Under the pieces are notes generated by a model. That model was not told where the DNA came from, searched no databases, and saw nothing but the letters and a program-made list of their open reading frames with translations. Shown here one piece after another: positions 17,001 to 23,961 of a DNA stretch of 34,995 nucleotides; the stretch's first letter is position 1; every line of letters starts with the position of its first letter. The position numbers and the translations under genes were made by a program. The DNA is from Verrucomicrobiota bacterium (GTDB taxonomy: Bacteria > Verrucomicrobiota > Verrucomicrobiia > Opitutales > Opitutaceae), in NCBI GenBank assembly GCA_030605125.1, contig JAUWBD010000029.1:1-34995 (forward strand). Direction: 5' to 3'.

Positions 17001-19990
17001 TGCGAGAAAAGGCGGTTCGAGACGGGGTCGAGAAGAAGGCCCTGGGGTGCGAGGCCGGTGGAGACGTCGAGCGCGACGACGGCGGGGGAGGTCTCGGTGG
17101 TGCCCGTGGTCTGGTGGGAGGCGAGCGGGGCGAGGTTGAGGGCATCGATGCCGACGATGCGGTTGTTGCCCTGGAGGGCGACGAGGAGGGTGTCGCCGAG
17201 CGGGGTGTAGGCGAGGGCGGAGGGGCTGTCGGAGTTGTCGATATCGCGGCGGGAGTGGCGTATTTCCTCGTTGGATACGAGGTTGATGAACGAGACGACG
17301 GAGCGGACGGTGGTCTCGTGGGTGAGGTCGCCGACGCCGAAGAGGAGGCCGCGGCGGGTGTTGTCCTGTTTGGAGGCGACGGCGGCGCGGGTGCCGTCGG
17401 GGGAGAGGGCGATGGCGGCGAGGTAGTTGGGCACGCCGGCGGCGCGGTCGCCCCCGTCGTGGGTGTTGGCGGATTCGAGGGTGATGACGCGGGTTTGCTC
17501 GAGGGCGGGCGAGGTGGCGGCGAGTTCGGCGACCTCGGCGTGGAGCTCGGGCGAGATAAAGCGGGTGACGAAGAGGCGCTGGCCGTCGGCGCTGAGGGCG
17601 AGGGCGCGCGGGGTGGGGAAGGTGGCGCGAGTGACGGGGGCGGCGCCCGGGTTGGCGGCGGAGCGGCGTTGCACGTGGCCGGAGCCGTGGAGGCTGACGT
17701 AGAGCTGCTGGCCGTCGGGCGAGGCGACGAGGCCGAAGGGGGCGGCGCCGTAGGGGAGCGGGATGGTGGCGTGGGTGGCGCCGGCGGGGGTGAGGACGCG
17801 GAGCTGGTCGGTGCCGTGGCAGGCGACCCAGTAGCGCCCGAAGGCGTCGCGGGCGATGGAGCGCGGGGAGGAGCCGGGGCCGGTGGTGTGTTCGGCAAGC
17901 TTCTCGCCGGTGTGGGCGTCTAGCACGGAGACGGTGTCGGCGTCGGGGTTGACGACCCAGAGGCGGCGGCCGTGCGGATCGTCGCCGATGGCGAGGGGCG
18001 AGCTGTGGGCGGGGCGGGGTGCGCCGGGGGCGAGCGGAGGGTCGATGACGAGGAGGCGGAGGGACTGGGTGACGAGCGCGCCGTGGGCGTCGCGCACCTG
18101 CACGAGCACGCGGGGGCGGCCGGGGATGGCGTAGGCGTGGGAGGCGGAGGGGGTGGCGGACCATTCGGACCAGACGCCGTCGAAATTGAAGCGATATTCG
18201 AGGGGGCCGGCGGCGGTGTCGCCGGTGGCGGCGGCGGTGACGGTGAGGGCTTGGCCGGGGGCGGGTTGGTAGAGGTCGGCGGTGAGGGAGGTGAAGGCGG
18301 GGGGCGGATTGGCGGCGACGGCGGAGCCGGTGGAGAAGCGGAAGGAGAGGGGCTCGACGAGGTTGCCGGCGGCGTCCTGGAAGCCGATGTCGTCGTCGAG
18401 GTCGGAGGGCGTGCCGTTGTCGTCGGCGAGGAAGTCCACCTGGTAGGTGGTGTCGGCGGCGAGGGCGGGCTGCGGGGTGAAGGTGAGCACGCCGGAGAAG
18501 TCGTGTATCAGGAAACCGGTGACAGGGGCGCCGAGGGTGTCGGACGCGCCGCCGAGGCCGGGCGTGACGGGGCGGACGGTGAAGTCGATGCCGTTGCGCG
18601 GGGCGCCGCGGCGGCCGTGTTCGTGGAGGAGGAAGGAGAGGGGGGCGTGGCGGGGGTCGCCGGCGCGGTTGCGCTGGGGAATGTGGTAGGCGATGCGGGG
18701 GCGGGTGGTGTCGGGCGCCTGCTGGTGCACCCAAACGCCGAGGCCCTGGGCGTGGTAGTCGGGCGTGCCGGGGTTGATGGGATAGCCGCCGGTGAGCCAG
18801 AGGTTGCCGAGGACGAGCGACATCTGGGAGGTGTTGACGCCGGGGGTGGGCACGGCGGGGGCGCCGGGCGGGCGGGGCGGGTTGGCCTCGTTGAGCGTGA
18901 GGACGATGGGGTTGGCGTCGCCCGCGACGAGGCGGGTCATGTCGATCTTGCGGTTGTGGATGAAGGCGTGGTTGTCCTGGAAAACCGGATACGAGGAGTT
19001 GGTGAAGCCGGGCACGACGAGGTTGGCGGCGAGGCGAACCGGCTCGGCGGAGGGGTCGGCGGCGGCGAGGGCGGGATCGGCGGCGCGGGTGATGTCGGCG
19101 GCGAGGAGGATATCGGTGCTGGCGCCGACGACGTGGAGGCCGTCGCCGTCGGAGAAGAGGACGGGCCAGTAGCCCTGGAATCCGGCCGAGAGGGAGCCGA
19201 CGAACTGGGGGGTGACGGAGGCGAGGACGTCGGTGACAGGGTCGGCCTGGTAGAGGAGGCGGTAAACAACGACGCCGTCGCTGCCGGCGGTGCCGGAGCG
19301 GGCATAGACGAGGAGGTCGCCGAAGAACATCGGGTGCCAGTCACCGCCGCCGAAGGGGCCCACGTGATCGAAGGACGCGAGGGTGTGGAAGGTGTTGTAG
19401 CCGTTTTGGTCGCGGCCGACGCGCTCGATGGTGAAGGGCGACTCGGTGTGGCCATACCACTGCATGCTGGCGATCCAAGGGCCGGCTTGGGAGGGGCGGA
19501 TGTAGCCGACGCCGACGCGGGCGAGGTCGGGGATGCCGTTGGTGCCGCCGAGCTCGACCGGCGCGCCGAAGGAGGCGACGCGCAGGACATTGGGCAGGAG
19601 CAGGTCGCCGACCTGGGCGGTGCCGTGGGCGTTCCAGCCGATGTTGCCCTGGTGCCACCAGTTGTTCGGGTAGTTGAGGCCGAAGTCGGAGGGGTGGCGG
19701 CGGACGGGCGTGGTGGGGTCGGCGATGTCGTAAACGCGCAGCACCCAGTCCGAGCCGGGGCGCGAGCCGGGCAGCTCGCCACCGACGATGACCCAGCCGT
19801 TGAGGTAGTTGATCGAGGTGGTGCGGCCGATGGGCTCGGAGCCGTTGGCGAAGGGGTGGCTGAGGAGCGTGCCGGGGGCCTCGGGGCGGGGGAGGTTGAG
19901 GAAGCCGGCGGTGGTGGCGGGTTGCGCGTGCAGCGAGGTTCCGAGGAAAAATGCGGTCAGCAGCGCGAGGGCGACGATCAGCTGGGGCAT
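14021..19990 (-). CDS. Very large secreted mosaic: propellers, two-haem cytochrome c region, CBM-like insert, Ig, LamG
   Basis: A 1989-residue protein from ATG 19990. Approximate order: signal peptide 1-22; beta-propeller-like region 23-425; Ig-like SbsA type 428-560; PKD-like 561-654; YVTN-type propeller 665-1020; a cytochrome-c-peroxidase-like region with haem sites CATCH (1061-1065) and CASCH (1195-1199); a carbohydrate-binding-like jelly roll about 1295-1420; a closing cytochrome-type helix LSAGDRADLLAYLRTLDY near 1435-1450; an Ig domain 1463-1547; a putative-Ig repeat 1548-1628; LamG 1643-1864; and a verrucomicrobial C-terminal domain ending RRFLRLRVEER. It is exported and binds c-type haem outside the cytoplasmic membrane. 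A redox role on polymers or surface electron transfer is inference. No frameshift was seen over 6 kb. Confidence 0.93.
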   Translation of the reverse strand: MPQLIVALALLTAFFLGTSLHAQPATTAGFLNLPRPEAPGTLLSHPFANGSEPIGRTTSINYLNGWVIVGGELPGSRPGSDWVLRVYDIADPTTPVRRHPSDFGLNYPNNWWHQGNIGWNAHGTAQVGDLLLPNVLRVASFGAPVELGGTNGIPDLARVGVGYIRPSQAGPWIASMQWYGHTESPFTIERVGRDQNGYNTFHTLASFDHVGPFGGGDWHPMFFGDLLVYARSGTAGSDGVVVYRLLYQADPVTDVLASVTPQFVGSLSAGFQGYWPVLFSDGDGLHVVGASTDILLAADITRAADPALAAADPSAEPVRLAANLVVPGFTNSSYPVFQDNHAFIHNRKIDMTRLVAGDANPIVLTLNEANPPRPPGAPAVPTPGVNTSQMSLVLGNLWLTGGYPINPGTPDYHAQGLGVWVHQQAPDTTRPRIAYHIPQRNRAGDPRHAPLSFLLHEHGRRGAPRNGIDFTVRPVTPGLGGASDTLGAPVTGFLIHDFSGVLTFTPQPALAADTTYQVDFLADDNGTPSDLDDDIGFQDAAGNLVEPLSFRFSTGSAVAANPPPAFTSLTADLYQPAPGQALTVTAAATGDTAAGPLEYRFNFDGVWSEWSATPSASHAYAIPGRPRVLVQVRDAHGALVTQSLRLLVIDPPLAPGAPRPAHSSPLAIGDDPHGRRLWVVNPDADTVSVLDAHTGEKLAEHTTGPGSSPRSIARDAFGRYWVACHGTDQLRVLTPAGATHATIPLPYGAAPFGLVASPDGQQLYVSLHGSGHVQRRSAANPGAAPVTRATFPTPRALALSADGQRLFVTRFISPELHAEVAELAATSPALEQTRVITLESANTHDGGDRAAGVPNYLAAIALSPDGTRAAVASKQDNTRRGLLFGVGDLTHETTVRSVVSFINLVSNEEIRHSRRDIDNSDSPSALAYTPLGDTLLVALQGNNRIVGIDALNLAPLASHQTTGTTETSPAVVALDVSTGLAPQGLLLDPVSNRLFSHDFMGRTVTVRDAFPLLLENRTTLPLLATTPTVAVESLAPDVLLGKRIFYNAADTRMSADGYISCATCHLDGGHDGRTWDFTGRGEGLRRSTDLRGRSGLGHGNVHWSANFDEIQDFEHDIRGPFGGSGFLPLNPQQFAALHPSPASGKTGLSPELDALAAYVASLGPATTPRSPHRNPDGTLPAAALRGRDVFHALDCASCHSGPGLTHGVRGPVSTRPLHDVGTLSALSGLRLGGALAGIDTPTLHGLHASPTYLHHGQAATLDEVFTYAAGQLRLAADAERINPASTAIATDEAWQGGGGAFRGVLGGTFVGIGAGSPTPGVRFTGIDGGQHGGPARLAFRYVRQYNNGTALLRINGVEQTVNVLRQFPNNNWMTSGWLWHVVDATLTAGPTNTVDILRGDADLSLNALLVANADDLAAAAPHRVVTTLSAGDRADLLAYLRTLDYRDDSGSPLAAPPPSGTVSPTVLTPPAAQTLAVGNTLTLHVAIAGTGPFAYQWFRDATPVGADSPFLEIPSVSLADAGPYHVRITNSAGEAVSDSAQIAINPALAVTTAALPVFTVGRAYDHALSAAGGVGPRVWSLSSGTLPRGLALSADGRIHGTPTAPARAAFTVRVADDSGQALRALTLNVRPIGGFATDPDLVLHYTFDEGSGSRIWDSSPAGNDHTTDLPSIPAGFPINRAPTWSPHGRFGGAYGATDLSEIAPFFPANQGDLDFDPRADAFTISVWVRTTTAMSYRTILSKNGHADENWNSQYRLWTSDNSPSRVQGLSGGTPSAALQTTLNDGQWHLVTLVNYHDGAAGLWRARLYVNGGTNFVQWNTGNGGRTPRLLAIGDTSNGYNGWAGQIDDLRIYRRALTPTEITALYNAPATPTSYDTWMAGLANPPAPGHRAPTAIPPGATMPNLLAYALGDSTLPPAALGAGNRLSLTFTRHRPDLDYRVEASSTLAPDSWSVIATNPVPVGQETTVLDPVPLGPDFPRRFLRLRVEER

Positions 19991-20045
19991 GCGCCGCTAC
20001 TACGGCACATAAGCCGTCCTGTTACAAGATGGGCGGGGGGCGGAG

Positions 20046-20073
20046 GGCCGGGCGAACGGCGCTTCGCCGGCCC
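20046..20073. other. GC-rich hairpin between SIS gene and 1989-residue gene
   Basis: GGCCGGGCGAA and TTCGCCGGCCC pair with one bulged base. It lies just past the SIS-domain gene stop on the minus strand. There is no T-run, so it is a weak or Rho-assisted terminator at best. Confidence 0.35.
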
Positions 20074-20080
20074 AAGTCGC

Positions 20081-21178
20081 TCACAGATCGGGGCAAAAAC
20101 CGTATAATAAATCGTCGCGGCCCTTGCCGGGCCACTCGACCTGGTTGACCCGGAGGTGGCGCATGACGGCGAAGACGAGGTCGTTGAGCGCCGCCTCGTA
20201 ACCAAAAATCGAATACAGCGGGAGGGCGTCGATCCGGATGACGAAGGCGGCGAGGCCGACCTCTTGCAGCATGCGCACGCTGCGGTCCACCATCTCGGCC
20301 TCGGCGGCGCTGCCGCCTTGGAGAAAGATGACGGGCTTGGGCGCGGCGTTCATCTGCTGGAAGGGGCCGTGCGCGAACTGGAGAAAGTCGCTGATCGGCG
20401 GGCAGGGCCAATAGACGCCCTCCATGAACTTGCAGGCGAGGTTTTGGCTGAAGTCGGAGATGGGCGCGGCGGTGACGAGGTTGAAGCCTCCGGACCAGGC
20501 GCTGGGGAGCTTCACCATCGCGTCGAGCAGGTCGCGCGGGGCCCGGGCGGCGAGGAGCGCGGCGAGCTGCGGAGCCGAGGGCAGGGGGGCGCGGCAGCCG
20601 GGGAGCTGCGAGACGAACTGGAGGGCGGCGAGGTAGCCGGCGAGCGGGCCGACGAAGCGGATGAGGGTGGTGTATTCCTCGGCGAGGGGGAACTCGACGA
20701 GCTCGTTGCCGGCGTCGAGGAGGCCCTGGAGGAGGGCGGCGCGCTCGGGCTTGCCGGCGGCGCGGGCGGCGGCGGGCGTGCTGGCGGAGAAGAGCACGGT
20801 ATGGGCGAATTCTCGGCTGCGGCGCAGGGCGATCTGGGCGTTGGGCGACACGCCCTGGGACCAGACGACGAGGGTCTTGCCCGCGAAGGCGCCGGGCGCG
20901 GGCTCGACGAAGCCCGAGAGCGGCAGGTAGGCGGCGGCGCGGTCGGTGAAGAGATTGAGCAACATCACCAAGTAGCGCGCGTGGGCCTCGGAGCTGCCGG
21001 TGCCGGTGACGAGGAAGCGCGGCGAGGCGAGCGTGCGGGGCGAGAGCGGGGCGGGGCCGCGCGCGAGCATGGCGTCGAGCGTGGCGGGGATGCTGGCGAG
21101 GCGGGCGGCGAGCAGGTCGTGGCCGAGCGGGTCGGCGCCGGGGGCGGGGGAGGGGGCGGCGGTCGGTGAGGCGGGCAC
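20081..21178 (-). CDS. SIS (sugar isomerase) domain protein
   Basis: About 365 residues if the GTG at 21178 is used. The frame stays open upstream to 21442, but that part overlaps the divergent DUF486 gene and is unconserved in appearance. A GTG at 21202 is equally possible. The first SIS-type nucleotide-sugar pocket is FLVTGTGSSEAHARYL. A later strand LVVWSQGVSPNAQI holds the S-x-G/N phosphate-binding turn, and a second SIS half includes NLVTAAPISDF and ISDFLQFAHGPFQQMN, which resembles the catalytic region of GlmS-type isomerases. It probably acts on a phosphosugar or senses one; the substrate is unknown. No cytosine or glutamine amidotransferase domain is present, so it is not GlmS itself. 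Confidence 0.78.
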   Translation of the reverse strand: MPASPTAAPSPAPGADPLGHDLLAARLASIPATLDAMLARGPAPLSPRTLASPRFLVTGTGSSEAHARYLVMLLNLFTDRAAAYLPLSGFVEPAPGAFAGKTLVVWSQGVSPNAQIALRRSREFAHTVLFSASTPAAARAAGKPERAALLQGLLDAGNELVEFPLAEEYTTLIRFVGPLAGYLAALQFVSQLPGCRAPLPSAPQLAALLAARAPRDLLDAMVKLPSAWSGGFNLVTAAPISDFSQNLACKFMEGVYWPCPPISDFLQFAHGPFQQMNAAPKPVIFLQGGSAAEAEMVDRSVRMLQEVGLAAFVIRIDALPLYSIFGYEAALNDLVFAVMRHLRVNQVEWPGKGRDDLLYGFCPDL

Positions 21179-21281
21179 GGGGAGGGGGCGTGGGAAGCGC
21201 ACAGGTCGGACCAAAAGGGCCGGCTTGGCAACCCGGGCGGGCTCGGCTGTCTTCGGCCTCCGCGCGCCCTTCCGCCGCCCG

Positions 21282-21659
21282 ATGAAAACCATCCTCCTGC
21301 TCTTCGCGTCCAACGTCTTCATGACCTGCGCCTGGTATGGCCACCTGAAGTGGAAATTTCTCGAGGGCCGGGCGATGCTCACGGTGATCCTCGTCTCGTG
21401 GGGCATCGCGTTTTTCGAATACTGCCTGATGGTGCCGGCCAACCAGATCGGCTACCGGCAGGAGGGCTTTTCGGGTTACCAGCTCAAGGTCTTGCAGGAG
21501 GCGATCACGTTGACGGTGTTCATCGGCTTCGCGTGGCTGGTGCTGAAGGAGCGGCTGACGTGGAACTACGCGGTGAGTTTCGCGCTGATCCTGCTCGCGG
21601 TGTGGTTTGCGGTCGCGTTCAAGCCCGCGGCAGGCGGTGTGGGCGTGGGCGGGCATTGA
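21282..21659 (+). CDS. DUF486 family small membrane protein (DMT-like)
   Basis: A 125-residue protein from ATG 21282. Four hydrophobic segments are visible: ILLLFASNVFMTCAWYG, AMLTVILVSWGIAFFEYC, ITLTVFIGFAWLVLKERL and SFALILLAVWFAVAFK. The motif YGHLKW after helix 1 and EYCLMVPANQIGY after helix 2 are characteristic of the DUF486 family, which is related to small multidrug/drug-metabolite transporters. Its substrate is not known. The gene is divergent from the SIS gene and the two starts lie about 100 bp apart. No Shine-Dalgarno sequence is visible. Confidence 0.9.
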   Translation: MKTILLLFASNVFMTCAWYGHLKWKFLEGRAMLTVILVSWGIAFFEYCLMVPANQIGYRQEGFSGYQLKVLQEAITLTVFIGFAWLVLKERLTWNYAVSFALILLAVWFAVAFKPAAGGVGVGGH

Positions 21660-21738
21660 GGGGCATCCGGCGTGAAGCGCCGCTCCGGGCTTGCCGCGGG
21701 CGCGGCGCTGGCTCGTCATGCCGGGGTTCTTTGGAGAC

Positions 21739-22066
21739 GGGCCTTTAGCTCAATGGTCAGAGCAGGGGACTTGAGAAATCGGGTCGGCGGCGGCGAAAGC
21801 TTCCGCTAGTCAGGTGTAACTTCGGTGAACGGTCTTAAAACTCCCAACGCCGAGCCAAGCGGCGCGTCGCCTCCGGGCGGCACGCCGAAGGTGTAGAGAC
21901 TATAATCACCCGCCTACCGGGCCGCGCTTTCGGGCGCGACTCCACGGCGAAGGCATAGTCCGGACCACGAACGCGGGCCGCCCCGAAACGGGCGCGCGCG
22001 GCGGCGAAAGCCGAAGTGGTGCGCATAATCCCTTGGTTGCGGGTTCGAATCCCGCAGGGCCCACCA
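21739..22066 (+). tRNA. tRNA-Ile2 (CAU, lysidine type) interrupted by a group I intron
   Basis: The 5' exon is 21739-21771 and the 3' exon is 22024-22066. Joined, they give a 76-nt cloverleaf: acceptor GGGCCTT with AGGGCCC, D arm GCTC/GAGC, anticodon stem GGGGA with TCCCT, loop CUCAUAA with anticodon CAU, T arm GCGGG/CCCGC with TTCGAAT, and an encoded CCA. It resembles E. coli Ile2 tRNA (shared AGCTCA, GACTCATAATC, CTTGGT) much more than elongator Met tRNA, so C34 is probably changed to lysidine by TilS and the tRNA reads AUA. The intron sits between U33 and C34. The 3' end lies 4 bp from the convergent prmB stop codon. Confidence 0.93.
21772..22023 (+). ncRNA. Group I self-splicing intron (IC3-like) in tRNA-Ile2
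   Basis: A 252-nt intron without an ORF. The 5' exon ends in U and the intron ends in G, as group I splicing needs. P1 forms between exon GACU and intron GGUC (21782-21785) with the required U-G wobble at the splice site. The core matches, from memory, the Azoarcus tRNA-Ile intron: GCCGAGCCAAGC, then GAAGGTGTAGAGACTA, then GAAGGCATAGTCC. P7 is GACTA (21898-21902) with TAGTC (21956-21960). Two GAAA-capped hairpins near 21985 and 22005 fit P9-type tertiary contacts. Excision is expected to be autocatalytic with guanosine. Confidence 0.92.
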
Positions 22067-22070
22067 AAGA

Positions 22071-23066
22071 TCAACCGCGCCAGGCGCGCAGTTTTTCCGC
22101 GCGCACGAAAAACACGCAGTCGCTGCCGTCCTCGGTGGCGAGCCACACGGGGTCGAGCGCGGCGAATTCGCGGTTCACCGCCTTGCGCAGGCCGCCGATC
22201 TCCACCGCCACGACGCCGTGCGGCGCGATGCGCTCGCGCGCCTGCCGGAGCAGCTTGCGCACGATCACCAGGCCGTCCGCGCCGCCGTCGTGGGCCATGC
22301 GCGGCTCGGCGGCGAACTCCGGGTCCTGCTTGTCCACGTGGGCGCTCGGTTCGTAGGGCGGGTTGCTGATGATCAGATCGTAGCCCTCCTCGGGGCGCGC
22401 GGGCGGCGGGAGGGCGTCGAGCACGTCGCTGCGGTGCAACCGCACGCGGCGGCCGGGGCCGCCTTTCGCCGAGTGGGCCTGCACGTTGATCGCGGCGACC
22501 TCGAGCGCGGCGGGCGAGAGATCGACGCCGTCCACCCGCGCCTCCGGGTGGTGCTTGGCGAGCAGGATCGCGAGACAGCCCGAGCCGGTGCAGACGTCCA
22601 CCGCGCGACGCACCACCGTGCCTTCGGGCAACAGCTCCGAGAGGGCGGGGATGAGCTCCACGAAGTAGCTGCGCGGGATGATCACGCGTTCATCGACGTG
22701 AAATCGCAGGCCGCCCAGCCAGGCCTCCTTCGTGAGGTAGGCGGCGGGCACGCGCTTCACCGCGCGGGCGTGCAGGACCTCGCGGAGCGCGATGCGCTGC
22801 GCCGGAGCGAGCGGCCGGTCGAGCACGGACTCGTCGCTCTCGAGCGGCCAGTCGAGCGTGCGCAGGAAGAGGTAGAGCGCCTCGTCGTGGGCGTTGTCGG
22901 TCACCTGGCCGAGGGCGAGGCGGCCCTTGGCGTAAACCTCCTCGGCGAACTCCATCCAGGCGCCGAGCGTGGCGAGTTGCGAGGTGGGGGGCAGAGCGGA
23001 CAGGCCGGCGGCGGGCTTGGGCGCGGCCGTGGCGCCGGCGGGGCGTTTCTTGGCGGCGGGTTTCAT
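22071..23066 (-). CDS. prmB: Ribosomal protein L3 N5-glutamine methyltransferase
   Basis: A 331-residue class I methyltransferase from ATG 23066. A PrmB-type N-terminal helical domain (VTDNAHDEALYLFLRTLDWP, then RVPAAYLTKEAWLGGLRFHV) precedes the SAM-binding motif VDVCTGSGCLA (156-166) and the catalytic NPPY at 235-238. The N-terminal pattern separates it from PrmC/HemK. It methylates a glutamine of ribosomal protein L3 during 50S assembly. The first 30 residues are Lys/Ala/Pro-rich, a low-complexity extension. A GGAGG Shine-Dalgarno stands about 9 bp upstream, a rare case here. Its start overlaps the stop of the rhomboid-like gene by 4 bp (ATGA), so the two are translationally coupled. Confidence 0.93.
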   Translation of the reverse strand: MKPAAKKRPAGATAAPKPAAGLSALPPTSQLATLGAWMEFAEEVYAKGRLALGQVTDNAHDEALYLFLRTLDWPLESDESVLDRPLAPAQRIALREVLHARAVKRVPAAYLTKEAWLGGLRFHVDERVIIPRSYFVELIPALSELLPEGTVVRRAVDVCTGSGCLAILLAKHHPEARVDGVDLSPAALEVAAINVQAHSAKGGPGRRVRLHRSDVLDALPPPARPEEGYDLIISNPPYEPSAHVDKQDPEFAAEPRMAHDGGADGLVIVRKLLRQARERIAPHGVVAVEIGGLRKAVNREFAALDPVWLATEDGSDCVFFVRAEKLRAWRG

Positions 23067-23872
23067 CGGCCGGCCTCCGGGGGCGTGCCGACGAGCGGCG
23101 CTTTCACATGCTCGGAACAGTAGCAGCGATCGTCGGCGCGGTAGCGGAAATCCTCGTCGGGGTGGGTGTCGCTGTTTTTTCCGCAGACCGCGCAGACGTG
23201 GCGGGGGCCGGCGGCGGCCTCCTCGCGCCGGGCCGCGGCCTGCTTGGCCTGGTAGGCCATCCGGCGGCGACCGCTGCGGAGATCCGCGAGCATCCGCGGG
23301 CCGAGAAAGACGAGGCAGTTGCCGAGGGAGGCGAGGATCGCCACGCGCGCCGCCATGCCCCCGGTGACGAAGGAGTAGGCGTAGAAAAGCAGCGTGAGCG
23401 CCGCGAGCCACTTCACCTTCACCGGCAGGATGAGATAGACGTGGATCACGTAGTTGGGATTCAAATACGCGAAGGCGAGGAAGATGGAGCCGGCGATGAA
23501 GCTGCTGCCGACCACGCGGTGGGGCGTGAGCAGGGCGGCGGCGAGGGTGAAGACGGCGCCGACGAGCAGGAAGAGGTTGAAGCGGCCCGCGCCCCACTCG
23601 TGCTCCAGCGCCGAGCCGAAGGACCAGAGGATCAGCACCGCGAAGACGAACCAGATCCAGCCCACCGTGGGCGGGGAGATCACGAAGGTGAGCACGCGCC
23701 ACCATTCGCCGGCGAAGACCGCGTCCCACGCGAACCAGAGGCGCGAGGGGTCGAAGATGCCGAGCAACGAGACGAGGTAGAAAAACACCTGTCCGGCCAC
23801 GATCGTCGCGAACACGTGCGGCACGTCGAGGGGGCGGGAGAGGCGATCAAGAAAACGAAGCCAAGAGGACAT
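23063..23872 (-). CDS. Rhomboid-like membrane protein, catalytic residues missing, C-terminal zinc-ribbon-like tail
   Basis: A 269-residue protein from ATG 23872 with about six hydrophobic helices. The loop motif GEWWRVLTF is typical of rhomboids (E-x-W-R). The GxSG serine site is replaced by VVGSSFIAGS, and no catalytic His is evident in the last helices, so it is probably a pseudoprotease of derlin or iRhom type. After the membrane part comes a basic stretch (RSGRRRMAYQAKQAAARREE) and then CAVCGKN with CYCSEH, a CxxC...CxCxxH zinc-site pattern. It sits between the TPR gene and prmB in the long leftward run. Its role may be to bind membrane proteins; that is inference. Confidence 0.8.
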   Translation of the reverse strand: MSSWLRFLDRLSRPLDVPHVFATIVAGQVFFYLVSLLGIFDPSRLWFAWDAVFAGEWWRVLTFVISPPTVGWIWFVFAVLILWSFGSALEHEWGAGRFNLFLLVGAVFTLAAALLTPHRVVGSSFIAGSIFLAFAYLNPNYVIHVYLILPVKVKWLAALTLLFYAYSFVTGGMAARVAILASLGNCLVFLGPRMLADLRSGRRRMAYQAKQAAARREEAAAGPRHVCAVCGKNSDTHPDEDFRYRADDRCYCSEHVKAPLVGTPPEAGR

Positions 23873-23961
23873 GGGACATGGACGAGGGACGGCGGGAGGA
23901 GAGGAGGAGGAAGACGGGCGACGACGGAAGGCGGGCGGCCGGCACGGCGGGGGCCGCGGGC

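Noticed and set aside
13761-18734. 1657-codon open frame overlapping the giant mosaic gene
   Set aside because: The product is almost only Arg, Pro, His and Ala; the other frame has a signal peptide, haem motifs and recognisable domains.
21178-21442. Longer N-terminus for the SIS protein
   Set aside because: It overlaps the divergent DUF486 gene and its leader and shows no domain; the GTG at 21178 or 21202 fits better.
21739-22066. tRNA-Ser(UGA) reading of the split tRNA
   Set aside because: Reading the loop as CTTGA gives no 7-nt loop, and there is no long variable arm. Removing the group I intron gives a clean CAU cloverleaf.
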